A stretch of DNA of 64,000 bases from the NCBI GenBank assembly GCA_050480245.1, contig JBCNEQ010000019.1; one strand, given 5' to 3'. The notes below the pieces were generated by a model. It was not told the origin of the DNA and ran no database searches. It worked only from the letters and a program-made list of their open reading frames with translations. This stretch comes from Anoxybacillus sp050480245 (GTDB lineage Bacteria > Bacillota > Bacilli > Bacillales > Anoxybacillaceae). Made by a program: the position numbers and the translations under genes. Positions within the stretch are counted from its first letter, which is position 1. Every line of letters begins with the position of its first letter. Below, one piece after another: positions 1-7,836 of this stretch.

Positions 1-143
1 TGTCATGCAGGAAGACTGGAAATTTCGACATCAAAGGAAAAGACGGTAAACGTATCGCACAAGGAATCAGCTATAAATATATTCAAGTCATTCAGCGATT
101 TGATGGATATACTTACAGAAATGAGGAAGCGGAACTTGCGTAA
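1..143 (+). CDS. C-terminal 46 residues of an IscB-like nuclease (5' truncated by window edge)
   Basis: Frame 3 is open from the first base to the TAA at 141-143. The peptide contains RKTGNFDIKGKDGKRI followed by GISYKY. This resembles the target-interacting C-terminal tail of IscB proteins and parallels the RSSGYFDLRLLDGTKV tail of the complete IscB at 58 kb. A right-end-like hairpin with ATTCCTCCCC follows immediately, as in the complete element. Only the tail is in the window, so it cannot be said whether the gene is intact upstream. Family assignment is by motif resemblance and context; a degenerate relative is also possible. Confidence 0.55.
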   Translation, partial: SCRKTGNFDIKGKDGKRIAQGISYKYIQVIQRFDGYTYRNEEAELA

Positions 144-144
144 G

Positions 145-186
145 GCGCAATTCCTCCCCGTGCCTAAAGGCAGGGGCTTCCTTGCG
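145..186 (+). mobile_element. Right end of an IS200/IS605-type (IscB) element
   Basis: ATTCCTCCCC opens a hairpin: CCCC (156-159) pairs with GGGG (173-176) and TGCC (161-164) with GGCA (169-172). The outer CGCAA (146-150) pairs with TTGCG (182-186). The layout matches the right ends at 24.6 kb and 59.25 kb, which also begin GCGATTCC and close with a G-run followed by CTCC. Subterminal hairpins are what the TnpA transposase of this family recognises. The exact boundary is uncertain by a few bases. Confidence 0.55.
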
Positions 187-208
187 TGAGTTTCGTGAAA
201 ATGTAAAG

Positions 209-237
209 TTGCATATCCCCCTTCCGTTACATAATAT
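209..237 (+). promoter_or_regulatory. Sigma-A-type promoter
   Basis: TTGCAT (209-214), a 17-bp spacer and TAATAT (232-237). It lies about 50 bp upstream of the small gene at 285 and just after the end of the truncated mobile element, so it probably drives that gene. Confidence 0.5.
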
Positions 238-284
238 ATAAAAAAGAATTTTCAGAAAAGATAAAGACGGAAGGGGTGCACGAG

Positions 285-476
285 ATGAGAAAAACAGCCG
301 ATGGATTTAAAAAAATGGATGGAGAACGCCGAATTAAAGTATTAAAGCTCGAAGTTGATTACGAACTAGCCACCCTTTATGAAGCGATGTTAGAAAACAA
401 TGAAGCGAAAAAAAATGAATGTAAACGAAAATTAGAAAGACTGCGCCAAGAACTCATTCGTCTGTTGTCGAAATGA
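285..476 (+). CDS. Small conserved protein of unknown function, 63 aa
   Basis: It encodes a 63-residue, highly charged, probably all-helical protein rich in Lys, Glu and Arg, with heptad-like leucine spacing in its C-terminal half. It has no signal peptide or membrane segment. The ATG at 285 is preferred because GGAAGGGG lies 8 nt upstream; an in-frame GTG at 276 sits inside that SD. It occupies the place just upstream of suhB (yktC) where bacilli often carry a small ykz-type gene, but I do not recognise a named family. A terminator hairpin starts at the stop codon, so it is probably monocistronic. Function unknown. Confidence 0.65.
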   Translation: MRKTADGFKKMDGERRIKVLKLEVDYELATLYEAMLENNEAKKNECKRKLERLRQELIRLLSK

Positions 477-499
477 AAGGCGGCAAGCGCCGCCTTTTC
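476..499 (+). terminator. Intrinsic terminator
   Basis: AAAGGCGGC (476-484), loop AAGC, then GCCGCCTTT (489-497), followed by more T. It overlaps the stop codon of the small gene and lies just before the suhB SD. Confidence 0.8.
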
Positions 500-526
500 T
501 ACATAAGTATATGCAGGAGGTTTTTT

Positions 527-1309
527 ATGTGGAACGAAATTGATCAACATATGCAGCATTGGATTCGCGAAGCAGGGGAGCGCATCCGCGATGCGTTTCA
601 AACGAAACTAAAAATCGAAACGAAATCAAGCCCGTCTGACTTAGTGACAAACGTCGATCGGGAAATCGAACAGTTTTTTATTGAGCGCATTCGTCGGACG
701 TATCCGACACACCGCATTTTAGGAGAAGAAGGGCTCGGGGATGAATTACAAGCGCTAGATGGCGTCGTTTGGATTATCGACCCGATTGACGGGACGATGA
801 ATTTTATTCATCAACAGCGTCATTTCGCCATTTCAGTCGGGGTGTTTCAAGATGGCGTCGGCATGCTTGGCTACATTTACGATGTGGCGTTTGACGAACT
901 ATATTATGCTCAAAAAGGAAAAGGGGCGTTTTTAAACGGCACGCCCCTCCCCCCACTTGAAAAAACATCGCTCGACCGCGCGATCATTTCACTAAATGCA
1001 ACGTGGGTGACAGAAAACCGCCGCATTGACCCGCATGTGCTAGCACCGCTTGTGAAAAAAGCGCGCGGCACGCGTTCGTACGGTTCTGCGGCACTTGAGA
1101 TGGCGTACATCGCATCAGGTAAACTAGATGCGTACATTACGCTTCGGTTGTCGCCATGGGATATTGCTGGTGGGATGGTTATTGTTGAAGAAGTAGGCGG
1201 TGTGGTGACAAATTTGTACGGTGAGCCGCTCAATATGATTGAAAAAAGCTCGGTGTTTGTTTCAAAACCGGGATTGCATGAAGAAATACTTGCGATGATC
1301 AAGCGCTAA
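527..1309 (+). CDS. suhB: Inositol-1-monophosphatase family protein (SuhB/YktC)
   Basis: A Mg2+-dependent phosphatase of the inositol monophosphatase superfamily, 260 aa, the usual length. The metal-site motifs are visible in order: GEEG in the N-terminal third, WIIDPIDGTMNFIH (the DPIDGT signature) and, near the C-terminus, WDIAGG followed by an acidic patch. The ATG at 527 is chosen because AGGAGG (515-520) lies 6 nt upstream; an in-frame ATG at 473 lies before the terminator hairpin. It is cytosolic. In bacilli the substrate is probably inositol-1-phosphate or a related sugar phosphate, but substrate cannot be read from sequence. It converges on ylaF and shares a terminator with it. Confidence 0.92.
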   Translation: MWNEIDQHMQHWIREAGERIRDAFQTKLKIETKSSPSDLVTNVDREIEQFFIERIRRTYPTHRILGEEGLGDELQALDGVVWIIDPIDGTMNFIHQQRHFAISVGVFQDGVGMLGYIYDVAFDELYYAQKGKGAFLNGTPLPPLEKTSLDRAIISLNATWVTENRRIDPHVLAPLVKKARGTRSYGSAALEMAYIASGKLDAYITLRLSPWDIAGGMVIVEEVGGVVTNLYGEPLNMIEKSSVFVSKPGLHEEILAMIKR

Positions 1310-1338
1310 CTATCGTTCGTTAGCGCTTTTTCTTTTTT
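1302..1338. terminator. Bidirectional terminator between suhB and ylaF
   Basis: AGCGCTAAC (1302-1310) pairs with GTTAGCGCT (1319-1327), followed by a long T-run for the plus strand. Both converging genes end within or next to it. Confidence 0.85.
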
Positions 1339-1492
1339 TCAGTGAAAACCCAAGCCCCATCACACCAAAAAAGGCAATGATCGAGCCGACGATTGCTGGC
1401 ACATGTCGATAAGCGATCGCAATGCCGGTGCCTATTAACGTTATCGTCGCAAGTAGCGCCATTATAAAAAAAAGCGGTTGAAATTTATTCAT
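1310..1492 (-). CDS. ylaF: YlaF-type small membrane protein, 60 aa
   Basis: A 60-residue protein made of two hydrophobic helices (about residues 6-26 and 31-50) joined by YRHVP and ended by a basic KKRKS tail, so it is predicted to be a two-pass membrane protein. The start is the ATG at 1492, preceded on the minus strand by AGGAGGAG; the longer upstream reading lacks a better signal. Position between suhB and typA and its size match ylaF of B. subtilis (DUF5325). Function is unknown. It ends in a terminator shared with suhB and is divergent from typA. Confidence 0.75.
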   Translation of the reverse strand: MNKFQPLFFIMALLATITLIGTGIAIAYRHVPAIVGSIIAFFGVMGLGFSLKKRKSANER

Positions 1493-1552
1493 ATGTTCTC
1501 CTCCTATTTCCTTTAGATTACAACAAAACATTCCGCTTTTCTACTATATTTG

Positions 1553-1561
1553 TGCTATAAT
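1553..1561 (+). promoter_or_regulatory. Extended -10 promoter of typA
   Basis: TGCTATAAT (1553-1561) is a perfect extended -10 element. No good -35 is seen at normal spacing, which fits extended -10 promoters. It lies 37 bp before the typA start. Confidence 0.55.
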
Positions 1562-1597
1562 AGACGCGCAATGTTGAAAAATAGGAGCTGAAAACAA

Positions 1598-3433
1598 TTG
1601 AGAAACGATATTCGCAACATCGCGATTATTGCGCACGTTGACCACGGAAAAACGACGTTAGTCGACCAATTGCTTCGCCAATCGGGCACGTTTCGGGCGA
1701 ACGAACAAGTGGAAGAACGGGCGCTTGACCGCAACGATTTAGAACGTGAACGAGGCATTACGATTTTGGCAAAAAATACAGCCATTCAATACAAAGGCAC
1801 GCGCATTAACATTTTAGATACGCCGGGACATGCGGACTTCGGCGGAGAAGTCGAACGCATTATGCGGCTCGTTGATGGGGTGTTGCTCGTTGTCGATGCG
1901 TACGAAGGATGTATGCCCCAAACGCGCTTCGTCTTAAAAAAAGCGCTTGAACAAAACTTAACGCCTATTGTCGTCGTCAATAAAATTGACCGCGAATTTG
2001 CTCGACCGCACGAGGTCGTCGATGAAGTGATCGATTTATTCATTGAGCTCGGCGCATCAGAAGACCAGCTCGAGTTTCCGGTCGTGTACGCTTCAGCGAT
2101 TAACGGCACAGCAAGTTTAGATGCGGACAAACAAGACGCCGACATGACGGCGCTATTTGAAACGATTATTGAGCATATTCCGGCTCCAATCGACAATAGC
2201 GATGAGCCGCTTCAATTTCAAGTCGCCCTTCTCGACTATAACGACTACGTCGGTCGCATTGGAATCGGCCGTATTTTCCGCGGGCGCATGCAAGTGGGGC
2301 AGCAAGTCGCCCTTATGAAGCTAGATGGCTCTGTGAAAACGTTTCGCGTTACAAAACTGTTTGGCTTTCTCGGGTTAAAACGCATTGAAATTGAAGAAGC
2401 GAAAGCGGGCGATTTAGTTGCGGTTTCCGGAATGGAAGATATTAACGTAGGCGAAACGGTATGTCCCCTCGACGCTCAAGAAGCATTGCCTCCGCTTCGC
2501 ATTGACGAACCGACATTACAAATGACGTTTCTTGTGAACAATAGCCCGTTTGCTGGACGGGAAGGAAAACATGTGACCGCAAGAAAAATTGAAGAACGCC
2601 TTCGCTTACAGCTAGAAACAGACGTTTCGCTTCGCGTTGAGCCGACCGATTCCCCTGATGCATGGATCGTGTCAGGGCGCGGAGAGTTGCATTTATCGAT
2701 TTTAATTGAAAATATGCGCCGCGAAGGCTTTGAACTGCAAGTATCGAAACCAGAAGTCATTATGAAAGAAATCGATGGCGTCATGTGCGAGCCAGTTGAG
2801 CGTGTACAAATTGATATTCCAGAAGAATATACAGGAGCGATTATGGAGTCGCTCGGTGCGCGCAAAGGGGAAATGGTCGATATGGTCAATAACGGAAACG
2901 GGCAAGTGCGCCTTATTTTCCTCGTGCCTGCGCGCGGATTAATCGGCTATCGAACAGAATTTATGTCGCTTACGCGCGGATACGGCATTTTAAACCATTC
3001 GTTCGACAGCTATCAACCCGTCATCCCAGGTCAAATTGGCGGGAGACATCAAGGGGTACTCATTTCGATGGAGACAGGAAAAGCGACGGCTTATGGCATT
3101 ATGCAAGTCGAAGACCGCGGCGTCATTTTCATCGAACCGGGAACGGAAGTGTATGAAGGGATGATCGTTGGCGAACATAGCCGCGACAACGATTTAGTCG
3201 TAAACGTATGCAAAATGAAACATGTGACAAACGTCCGCTCGTCAACGAAAGAACAAACGGTGACGATGAAAAAGCCACGCCTCATGACGTTAGAAGAAGC
3301 GCTTGAATATTTAAACGACGACGAATATTGCGAAGTGACGCCACAATCGATTCGCTTGCGAAAAAAAATATTAGATAAAAACGAACGCGAAAAAATCGCG
3401 AAAAAGAAAAAACTCGCCGAGCAAAAGAAATAG
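1598..3433 (+). CDS. typA: Ribosome-associated GTPase BipA/TypA
   Basis: A translational GTPase of the EF-G-like family, 611 aa, full length. G1 is AHVDHGKTT, the switch region holds RGITI, G3 is DTPGHADFGGE and G4 is VNKIDR. The EF-G-like domains and the BipA-specific C-terminal domain follow (GRGELHLSIL, then PARGLIGYR). It binds ribosomes and supports 50S assembly and growth under cold or other stress. The start is a TTG at 1598 with AGGAG 10 nt upstream. ylaH follows 11 bp downstream, so the two are probably co-transcribed. Family identity is certain; the regulatory role is from family knowledge. Confidence 0.97.
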   Translation: MRNDIRNIAIIAHVDHGKTTLVDQLLRQSGTFRANEQVEERALDRNDLERERGITILAKNTAIQYKGTRINILDTPGHADFGGEVERIMRLVDGVLLVVDAYEGCMPQTRFVLKKALEQNLTPIVVVNKIDREFARPHEVVDEVIDLFIELGASEDQLEFPVVYASAINGTASLDADKQDADMTALFETIIEHIPAPIDNSDEPLQFQVALLDYNDYVGRIGIGRIFRGRMQVGQQVALMKLDGSVKTFRVTKLFGFLGLKRIEIEEAKAGDLVAVSGMEDINVGETVCPLDAQEALPPLRIDEPTLQMTFLVNNSPFAGREGKHVTARKIEERLRLQLETDVSLRVEPTDSPDAWIVSGRGELHLSILIENMRREGFELQVSKPEVIMKEIDGVMCEPVERVQIDIPEEYTGAIMESLGARKGEMVDMVNNGNGQVRLIFLVPARGLIGYRTEFMSLTRGYGILNHSFDSYQPVIPGQIGGRHQGVLISMETGKATAYGIMQVEDRGVIFIEPGTEVYEGMIVGEHSRDNDLVVNVCKMKHVTNVRSSTKEQTVTMKKPRLMTLEEALEYLNDDEYCEVTPQSIRLRKKILDKNEREKIAKKKKLAEQKK

Positions 3434-3444
3434 GGGGATTTTTC

Positions 3445-3747
3445 ATGGATGTGGTCGGTCGCCTGTCATTTTTTGCTTCGCTATACAACGTGCACGAACA
3501 GCCGATAACAGGGATGTGGTTGTTGTACGCGACGATCGTCGTGTTAGCGATCATTGTGTATCGTCTCGGCTTTGCGCGTAAATTACCGATGTTAAAAAAC
3601 GTTGTCATTTATACGCTACTTGTGCTCGGTTGTACGATTTTAACGTTTTTTGCTGTCTTTTTACCTGTGGCAGAAGGATTGCTTGTTGCTGCCGTCGTAT
3701 TAATCATTTATAAATGGCGTCTTCGTCGCGAGGGGGAAAATGCGTGA
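3445..3747 (+). CDS. ylaH: YlaH-like membrane protein
   Basis: A 100-aa protein with three hydrophobic segments (about residues 22-40, 48-68 and 71-88) and a basic C-terminus (KWRLRREGENA), so it is an integral membrane protein. Placement right after typA and size match YlaH of B. subtilis, whose function is unknown. The start ATG at 3445 follows AGGGGG. The stop overlaps the GTG of the next gene (GTGA), indicating translational coupling. Confidence 0.8.
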   Translation: MDVVGRLSFFASLYNVHEQPITGMWLLYATIVVLAIIVYRLGFARKLPMLKNVVIYTLLVLGCTILTFFAVFLPVAEGLLVAAVVLIIYKWRLRREGENA

Positions 3748-4025
3748 AATTACAAGATGCGGTATACAATTGGCTGACAATTAAAGTAGTTGCGCAGGCG
3801 CGCCCAGACGATACGGCAGCACAAGAGACAGAACAATTTTTTTCTGATTTGTTGCGTGAAGATCATGCGATTGAGCAAATCACATATACAAAAGAAGATG
3901 ACGTCTATACGGTCGCGTTCACTGTAAACAACGAATCACGCACGTTTCGCTTTCCGGCCGAGCTCGTCGAAACGATGCTTGATCAAATTAATCGCGAACC
4001 TGAAAAATATGTCAATTACGAATAA
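3744..4025 (+). CDS. Conserved hypothetical protein, 93 aa
   Basis: It encodes a 93-aa acidic soluble protein starting at the GTG that overlaps the ylaH stop (GTGA), with AGGGGG 8 nt upstream. The N-terminal part (LQDAVYNWLTIKVVA) looks helical. The middle alternates like a small beta-sheet (ITYTKEDDVYTVAFTVNNESRTFRF), and a helix plus DQINREPEKYVNYE ends it. I do not recognise a named family. It is cotranscribed with ylaH and ends at a convergent terminator shared with ylaI. Function unknown. Confidence 0.7.
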   Translation: MKLQDAVYNWLTIKVVAQARPDDTAAQETEQFFSDLLREDHAIEQITYTKEDDVYTVAFTVNNESRTFRFPAELVETMLDQINREPEKYVNYE

Positions 4026-4054
4026 GCGCCCACGCTTCGTGCAGGGCGCTTTTC
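4024..4054. terminator. Bidirectional terminator
   Basis: AGCGCCC (4025-4031) pairs with GGGCGCT (4044-4050), followed by TTTCTT. It lies between the 93-aa gene and ylaI. Confidence 0.8.
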
Positions 4055-4255
4055 TTACCATTCTGTTTCATGTTTGCTCGTGCGGAAAAAGCGAAATTTG
4101 CCCGTTGCAAGCCGTTCTTTCGTTTTTTGCGCAATGCGCTCATGGCACGTTTCACACATATACGTATGAATCGGGCGATTGCGCAATCGTTTTGCAAGCA
4201 ACGTTTCATCGTTTAACGTATCTATTTTTTCACAAAGAATGCATCGTACTCTCAT
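4055..4255 (-). CDS. ylaI: YlaI-like zinc-ribbon protein
   Basis: A 66-aa protein with two CxxC pairs (CILC near the N-terminus and CETC in the middle), a small zinc-finger fold typical of the DUF2197/YlaI family. The conserved block LLAKRLRNRPIHTYMC is recognisable. The start is the ATG at 4255 with GAGG 7 nt upstream; an in-frame TTG two codons earlier is unlikely. It is transcribed alone on the minus strand and converges on the 93-aa gene. Molecular role unknown; zinc binding is inferred from the cysteines. Confidence 0.85.
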   Translation of the reverse strand: MRVRCILCEKIDTLNDETLLAKRLRNRPIHTYMCETCHERIAQKTKERLATGKFRFFRTSKHETEW

Positions 4256-4300
4256 CGTCAAACCTCACATGTTTTTTTGATCAATAGTATATCATATCAT

Positions 4301-4328
4301 TTGAAAGTGTGTGAAAAAAAGGTATGAT
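4301..4328 (+). promoter_or_regulatory. Sigma-A-type promoter
   Basis: TTGAAA (4301-4306), 16 bp, TATGAT (4323-4328), placed 20 bp before the ATG at 4349. Confidence 0.6.
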
Positions 4329-4348
4329 AAAAATAAGGAGGGATACGT

Positions 4349-4804
4349 ATGCCAAATGCGGTAGAGCCAACATTAATTGAACCGTTGTTCCGAGCGTTAC
4401 AAAAAGAACGATATGTCATTGTATGTACGATTGACCACGAAACAGGTGCACCAAATGCAAGTGCGGTTTCATGGGTGTATGCGCCTGCCCCTGACAAAGT
4501 ATATTTTGCGGTCGATCAACGTTCCCGCATCGTTGCGAACGTGAAAGCGAATCCAGCGATTTCGATCGTTTTAATCGCCAACGAATCGACGTACTCCATT
4601 AGCGGAAAAGCGCACGTGAAAGTTGAAAAATTAGAAAATGTTCCGTTGAAGCTTGCCGCAGTTCAAGTCGATATTGAAGCAGTGCGCGATGTCATGTTTT
4701 ACGGAGCAAAAATTTCTGTCGAACCGAAATACGACAAAACGTACGATGCACAGGCCGCAGCGAAACTTGATCAACAAGTGATGAGCGCATTAAAACAAGC
4801 ATAA
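4349..4804 (+). CDS. Pyridoxamine 5'-phosphate oxidase-like flavin-binding protein
   Basis: A 151-aa split-barrel protein of the PNPOx-like superfamily. The pattern VCTIDHETGAPNASAVSWVYA (first strands), VYFAVDQRSRIVANVKANP and ISISG-type strands is characteristic of FMN- or F420-binding split barrels. The true substrate cannot be read from sequence, and the protein is too short and too divergent to be called genuine PdxH. The start ATG at 4349 has AAGGAGGG 8 nt upstream. It is monocistronic, with its own promoter and a terminator shared with ylaJ. Confidence 0.8.
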   Translation: MPNAVEPTLIEPLFRALQKERYVIVCTIDHETGAPNASAVSWVYAPAPDKVYFAVDQRSRIVANVKANPAISIVLIANESTYSISGKAHVKVEKLENVPLKLAAVQVDIEAVRDVMFYGAKISVEPKYDKTYDAQAAAKLDQQVMSALKQA

Positions 4805-4829
4805 GCCGAGCAATACGCCCGGCTTATTT
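4801..4829. terminator. Bidirectional terminator
   Basis: ATAAGCCGAG (4801-4810) pairs with CCCGGCTTAT (4818-4827) with minor mismatches. It is shared by the convergent PNPOx-like gene and ylaJ. Confidence 0.7.
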
Positions 4830-5399
4830 CATATGGTCGCTTGATTGTTTTTGTTGTACGTTTTCGAGTTGCTGTTGTTCACCATCGTTTAGTTGCTTGT
4901 CGTTTTGTCGTGTTGGGCGCGGATTTTTCGTTTGAAGAAAGTCGCTCGGAATTTCAGGCATGACCCGTCCGACGATGGCGGCGAGTTCATCCATAAATCC
5001 TTGAATCGGCTTTCCTTCCTCCACTTGTTTTTGAATGGCTTTTAACCTCGTATTCAAATCCGCATCAGCGATAACGATCGCATTCGCCCCGTACGGATCT
5101 TTTTGTAAGCTTTCCACGACAGAATATTTCACCGTCCCTACCCGTGATGGATCGAGTTTAGCGTTGACGTCGATGCCGACTAACGCATATTTCCCAACAA
5201 CTAATACGGTCGCATCGTTTACATTCGGCACGCTGCTCGCAAGATGAGCGAGATGACGGGCAATTTGTTGTCCTGATTTATTTACAATTTCTTCATTTGT
5301 CGTATTTTTCACATGAATGAGCGAATCGCGATCGTTCGGCTGTGCTTGTTGTCCACAGGCGCTCATAAAAAGCAACATGAAGATGAAGATATATTTCAA
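4824..5399 (-). CDS. ylaJ: YhcN/YlaJ-family sporulation lipoprotein
   Basis: It has a lipoprotein signal peptide (KYIFIFMLLFMSAC, lipobox Cys close to residue 15) followed by the YhcN/YlaJ domain. Recognisable blocks are HLAHLASSVPNVNDATVLVVGKYA and VVESLQKDPYGANAIVIADAD. The C-terminus is a Gln/Asn-rich low-complexity tail. In B. subtilis members of this family sit at the inner spore membrane and affect germination. I prefer the TTG at 5399, which is spaced correctly from AAAGGGGTGG; the upstream in-frame GTG at 5408 abuts that SD. About 191 aa. It is divergent from ylaK. Confidence 0.82.
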   Translation of the reverse strand: MKYIFIFMLLFMSACGQQAQPNDRDSLIHVKNTTNEEIVNKSGQQIARHLAHLASSVPNVNDATVLVVGKYALVGIDVNAKLDPSRVGTVKYSVVESLQKDPYGANAIVIADADLNTRLKAIQKQVEEGKPIQGFMDELAAIVGRVMPEIPSDFLQTKNPRPTRQNDKQLNDGEQQQLENVQQKQSSDHMK

Positions 5400-5517
5400 T
5401 CGTTCCACCCCTTTTCGTCTTTAAGTTTATTTTGCGAAACTTCTTCTATCTTTATACGCCTGTTCATATATATAAACAACAATCCCGTCCAACGACGGTC
5501 GTCAAGGGGGAGAAAAC

Positions 5518-6849
5518 GTGGGCAAAAAAATATACGTATTAGATACAAACGTTCTTTTGCAAGATCCGTATTCCATTTTTTCCTTTCAAGATAATGAAGT
5601 TGTCATCCCGGGTGTCGTGTTAGAAGAAGTGGACTCAAAAAAGCGATATATGGACGAAGTAGGGAGAAACGCGCGCCAAGTGTCCAAACTTATTGATCAA
5701 TTGCGCCAAAACGGCAAACTCCATGAAAAAATCCCGCTTGATAACGGTGGGGTGTTGCGCATTGAATTAAACCATCGCTCCTTTCAGCAGCTGCAAGAAA
5801 TTTTTGTTGAAAAAACGAACGACAATCGCATTTTAGCGGTTGCGAAAAATTTATTGCTTGAAGAACAAACGAAAGAAAACGGTCGCCCGGTTATTTTAGT
5901 GAGTAAAGATGCGCTCGTGCGCGTCAAGGCAGATGCGATTGGACTAGAAGCGGAAGATTTTTTAAGCGATCGCGTCGTTGAAATCGACCATATTTATACC
6001 GGATTTTTAGATTTGTACATAAGTCCGGAGCATTTGTCACGCTTTTATGAAAAAGGTGAACTTGTGCTGGCGGAAATTACAAACCATCCGTTTTATCCGA
6101 ATCAATTTATCGTCATGAAAGACGCGCTTGGCGGTTCGTCATCGGCGCTTGGCATCGTTGACCATACCGGGAAAAAAGTGCGCAAACTTGTATTTCATTA
6201 CGATCATATTTGGGGCATTCGCCCGCGCAATGTACAGCAAACGATGGCATGTGAATTGTTGCTTCGCACAGACATCCCGCTTGTGACGCTGATCGGAAAA
6301 GCTGGGACAGGAAAGACGCTGCTTGCGTTAGCGGCAGGACTGATGCAGACAGAAGATATGCGGCTATATAAAAAATTGCTTGTCGCTCGTCCGATCGTGC
6401 CTGTCGGCAAAGATATCGGCTATTTGCCAGGCGAGAAACAAGAAAAGTTAAGGCCGTGGATGCAACCGATTTTCGACAACTTACACTTTTTATTTGATAC
6501 AAAAAAACCGGGAGAACTCGATGCGATTTTATCAGGCATGGGGTCGATTGAAGTCGAGGCGCTTACGTATATACGCGGAAGAAGCATTCCAGAGCAGTTT
6601 ATTATTATTGATGAGGCACAAAACTTAACGAAACATGAAGTGAAAACAATTTTAACGCGCGTCGGGGAACGAAGTAAAATTGTATTAATGGGTGATCCTG
6701 CTCAAATTGATCATCCGTATTTAGATGAATACAATAATGGGCTCACATACGTCGTTGAAAAATTTAAAGACCAAAAAGTGGCTGGACACGTGCGGCTCAT
6801 TAAAGGCGAACGGTCATCGCTTGCGCAGCTTGCCGCCGATCTTTTATAA
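5518..6849 (+). CDS. ylaK: PhoH2-type PIN-domain plus PhoH ATPase protein (YlaK)
   Basis: A 443-aa fusion of an N-terminal PIN nuclease domain (VLDTNVLLQDP, then VLEEVDSKK and NDNRILAVA with the acidic residues) and a C-terminal PhoH-type P-loop ATPase (Walker A GKAGTGKT, ARPIVPVGKDIGYLPG, Walker B-like IIIDEAQN, MGDPAQID). PhoH2 proteins act as RNA helicase-ribonucleases. The start is GTG at 5518, 7 nt after AAGGGGG. Length and domain order are normal for the family. A terminator follows immediately. Confidence 0.93.
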   Translation: MGKKIYVLDTNVLLQDPYSIFSFQDNEVVIPGVVLEEVDSKKRYMDEVGRNARQVSKLIDQLRQNGKLHEKIPLDNGGVLRIELNHRSFQQLQEIFVEKTNDNRILAVAKNLLLEEQTKENGRPVILVSKDALVRVKADAIGLEAEDFLSDRVVEIDHIYTGFLDLYISPEHLSRFYEKGELVLAEITNHPFYPNQFIVMKDALGGSSSALGIVDHTGKKVRKLVFHYDHIWGIRPRNVQQTMACELLLRTDIPLVTLIGKAGTGKTLLALAAGLMQTEDMRLYKKLLVARPIVPVGKDIGYLPGEKQEKLRPWMQPIFDNLHFLFDTKKPGELDAILSGMGSIEVEALTYIRGRSIPEQFIIIDEAQNLTKHEVKTILTRVGERSKIVLMGDPAQIDHPYLDEYNNGLTYVVEKFKDQKVAGHVRLIKGERSSLAQLAADLL

Positions 6850-6855
6850 AGCACG

Positions 6856-6880
6856 AAAAGAGGCGAAAAGCCTCTTTTTA
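6856..6880. terminator. Bidirectional terminator
   Basis: AAAAGAGGC (6856-6864), loop GAAAA, GCCTCTTTT (6870-6878). A perfect 9-bp stem between convergent ylaK and ylaL. Confidence 0.88.
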
Positions 6881-7372
6881 CTCGACGATAAACGCCCGCA
6901 CGTGTGTGATCGGATTGTCGCGGTTCGAGCCGTCGCCGAAATAAATATGGACAGGTCCATCTTCTTTGAGTGGTTTGCCGTCTTTTGAAAAACATAATAA
7001 CAACTCGTAAGCTTCAGCAAGTGAAATCGTCGTATCGCCGTTTTCTGTGACGATCACGACCTTTGTAGCATTCTCGTTCGGCTCTGCATTGCGCAAAAAC
7101 GGGGCAAATGGCATACCAAATGTGCCTGTTAATATTTTTTCTTTTTCAAATTGTTTTTCTGTTTGCAATGTTGGAGGGGACACAGCTCCCTCTTGAATTT
7201 CACGATCCCAATATGCTGAAATTTTTTGAATGTCGTCGGTTTCTTTTCGTTGTTCTGTTTCGAAATTGCGTGTAAAATAAGTATGTACATCTACTTTTCG
7301 ATCGTCAAAAATCCATACGCTCGGATCGAGTGTAATCGTAAATTTGACGTTTCCCTTGATGACGATGACCAT
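6878..7372 (-). CDS. ylaL: YlaL-like conserved protein
   Basis: A 164-aa soluble protein starting MVIVIKGNVKFTITLDPSVWIFDDRKVD, rich in beta-strand-like segments, with no signal peptide. Position after ylaK on the opposite strand and size correspond to ylaL of B. subtilis, a gene without an established function. No catalytic motif is recognisable. The start has a GGGG-type SD (AGGGGGAATAAAC) upstream. Family assignment is mainly positional. Confidence 0.65.
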   Translation of the reverse strand: MVIVIKGNVKFTITLDPSVWIFDDRKVDVHTYFTRNFETEQRKETDDIQKISAYWDREIQEGAVSPPTLQTEKQFEKEKILTGTFGMPFAPFLRNAEPNENATKVVIVTENGDTTISLAEAYELLLCFSKDGKPLKEDGPVHIYFGDGSNRDNPITHVRAFIVE

Positions 7373-7448
7373 GTTTATTCCCCCTATCTGCCTTTCATTA
7401 TATGATGGAAGCGCTTATTTGTAAAATGAATCGGTCTAGACGCGATGC

Positions 7449-7477
7449 TTGCATTTTTCTCGTATTCACGATAAGAT
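7449..7477 (+). promoter_or_regulatory. Sigma-A-type promoter of ylaN
   Basis: TTGCAT (7449-7454), 17 bp, TAAGAT (7472-7477), 36 bp upstream of the ylaN start. Confidence 0.5.
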
Positions 7478-7512
7478 GAAAAGACAGGAACGTACGGAAC
7501 GGAGGGGTCAAC

Positions 7513-7803
7513 GTGACGCCTGAAGTGGCGATAAACTTTCGAGAAAGAGCCTATTCGTTATTGCAAGCGGATGCGGAGAAAATTGTGAAGCTGATTCAAG
7601 TGCAAATGGATCATTTAACGATGCCGCAATGTCCGCTATATGAAGAAGTGCTAGATACGCAAATGTTCGGGCTATCCCGTGAAATTGACTTTGCGGTCCG
7701 CTTAGGACTTGTCGATGAAAAAGACGGGAAGGCGATTTTAGACCGACTTGAGCGTGAGCTTTCGGCATTGCATGAAGCGTGCACGAAAAAAAAGAAAAAA
7801 TGA
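7513..7803 (+). CDS. ylaN: YlaN family protein (UPF0358)
   Basis: A 96-aa helical protein of the UPF0358/YlaN family, recognised by LLQADAEKIVKLIQVQMDHLTMPQCPLYEEVLDTQMFGLSREIDFAVRLGL. Recent work on this family in bacilli and staphylococci links YlaN to iron homeostasis through interaction with Fur. It is essential under some conditions in B. subtilis. The start GTG at 7513 follows GGAGGGG. The C-terminus is a Lys tail. It is monocistronic between its promoter and a terminator, and ftsW is next, as in B. subtilis. Confidence 0.92.
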   Translation: MTPEVAINFRERAYSLLQADAEKIVKLIQVQMDHLTMPQCPLYEEVLDTQMFGLSREIDFAVRLGLVDEKDGKAILDRLERELSALHEACTKKKKK

Positions 7804-7805
7804 CA

Positions 7806-7836
7806 AAAACTCAAACGAATTTCGTTTGGGTTTTTT
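7806..7836 (+). terminator. Intrinsic terminator of ylaN
   Basis: AAAACTCAAACG (7806-7817) pairs with CGTTTGGGTTTT (7823-7834, one G-T pair), followed by TT. Confidence 0.82.

Noticed and set aside
3979..4287. 102-aa plus-strand frame over ylaI
   Set aside because: It is the reverse of ylaI, a recognisable zinc-ribbon gene, and contains the convergent terminator.
4349..4804. Calling this gene pdxH (true pyridoxamine 5'-phosphate oxidase)
   Set aside because: The protein is shorter and lacks the PdxH signature; only the split-barrel superfamily is supported.
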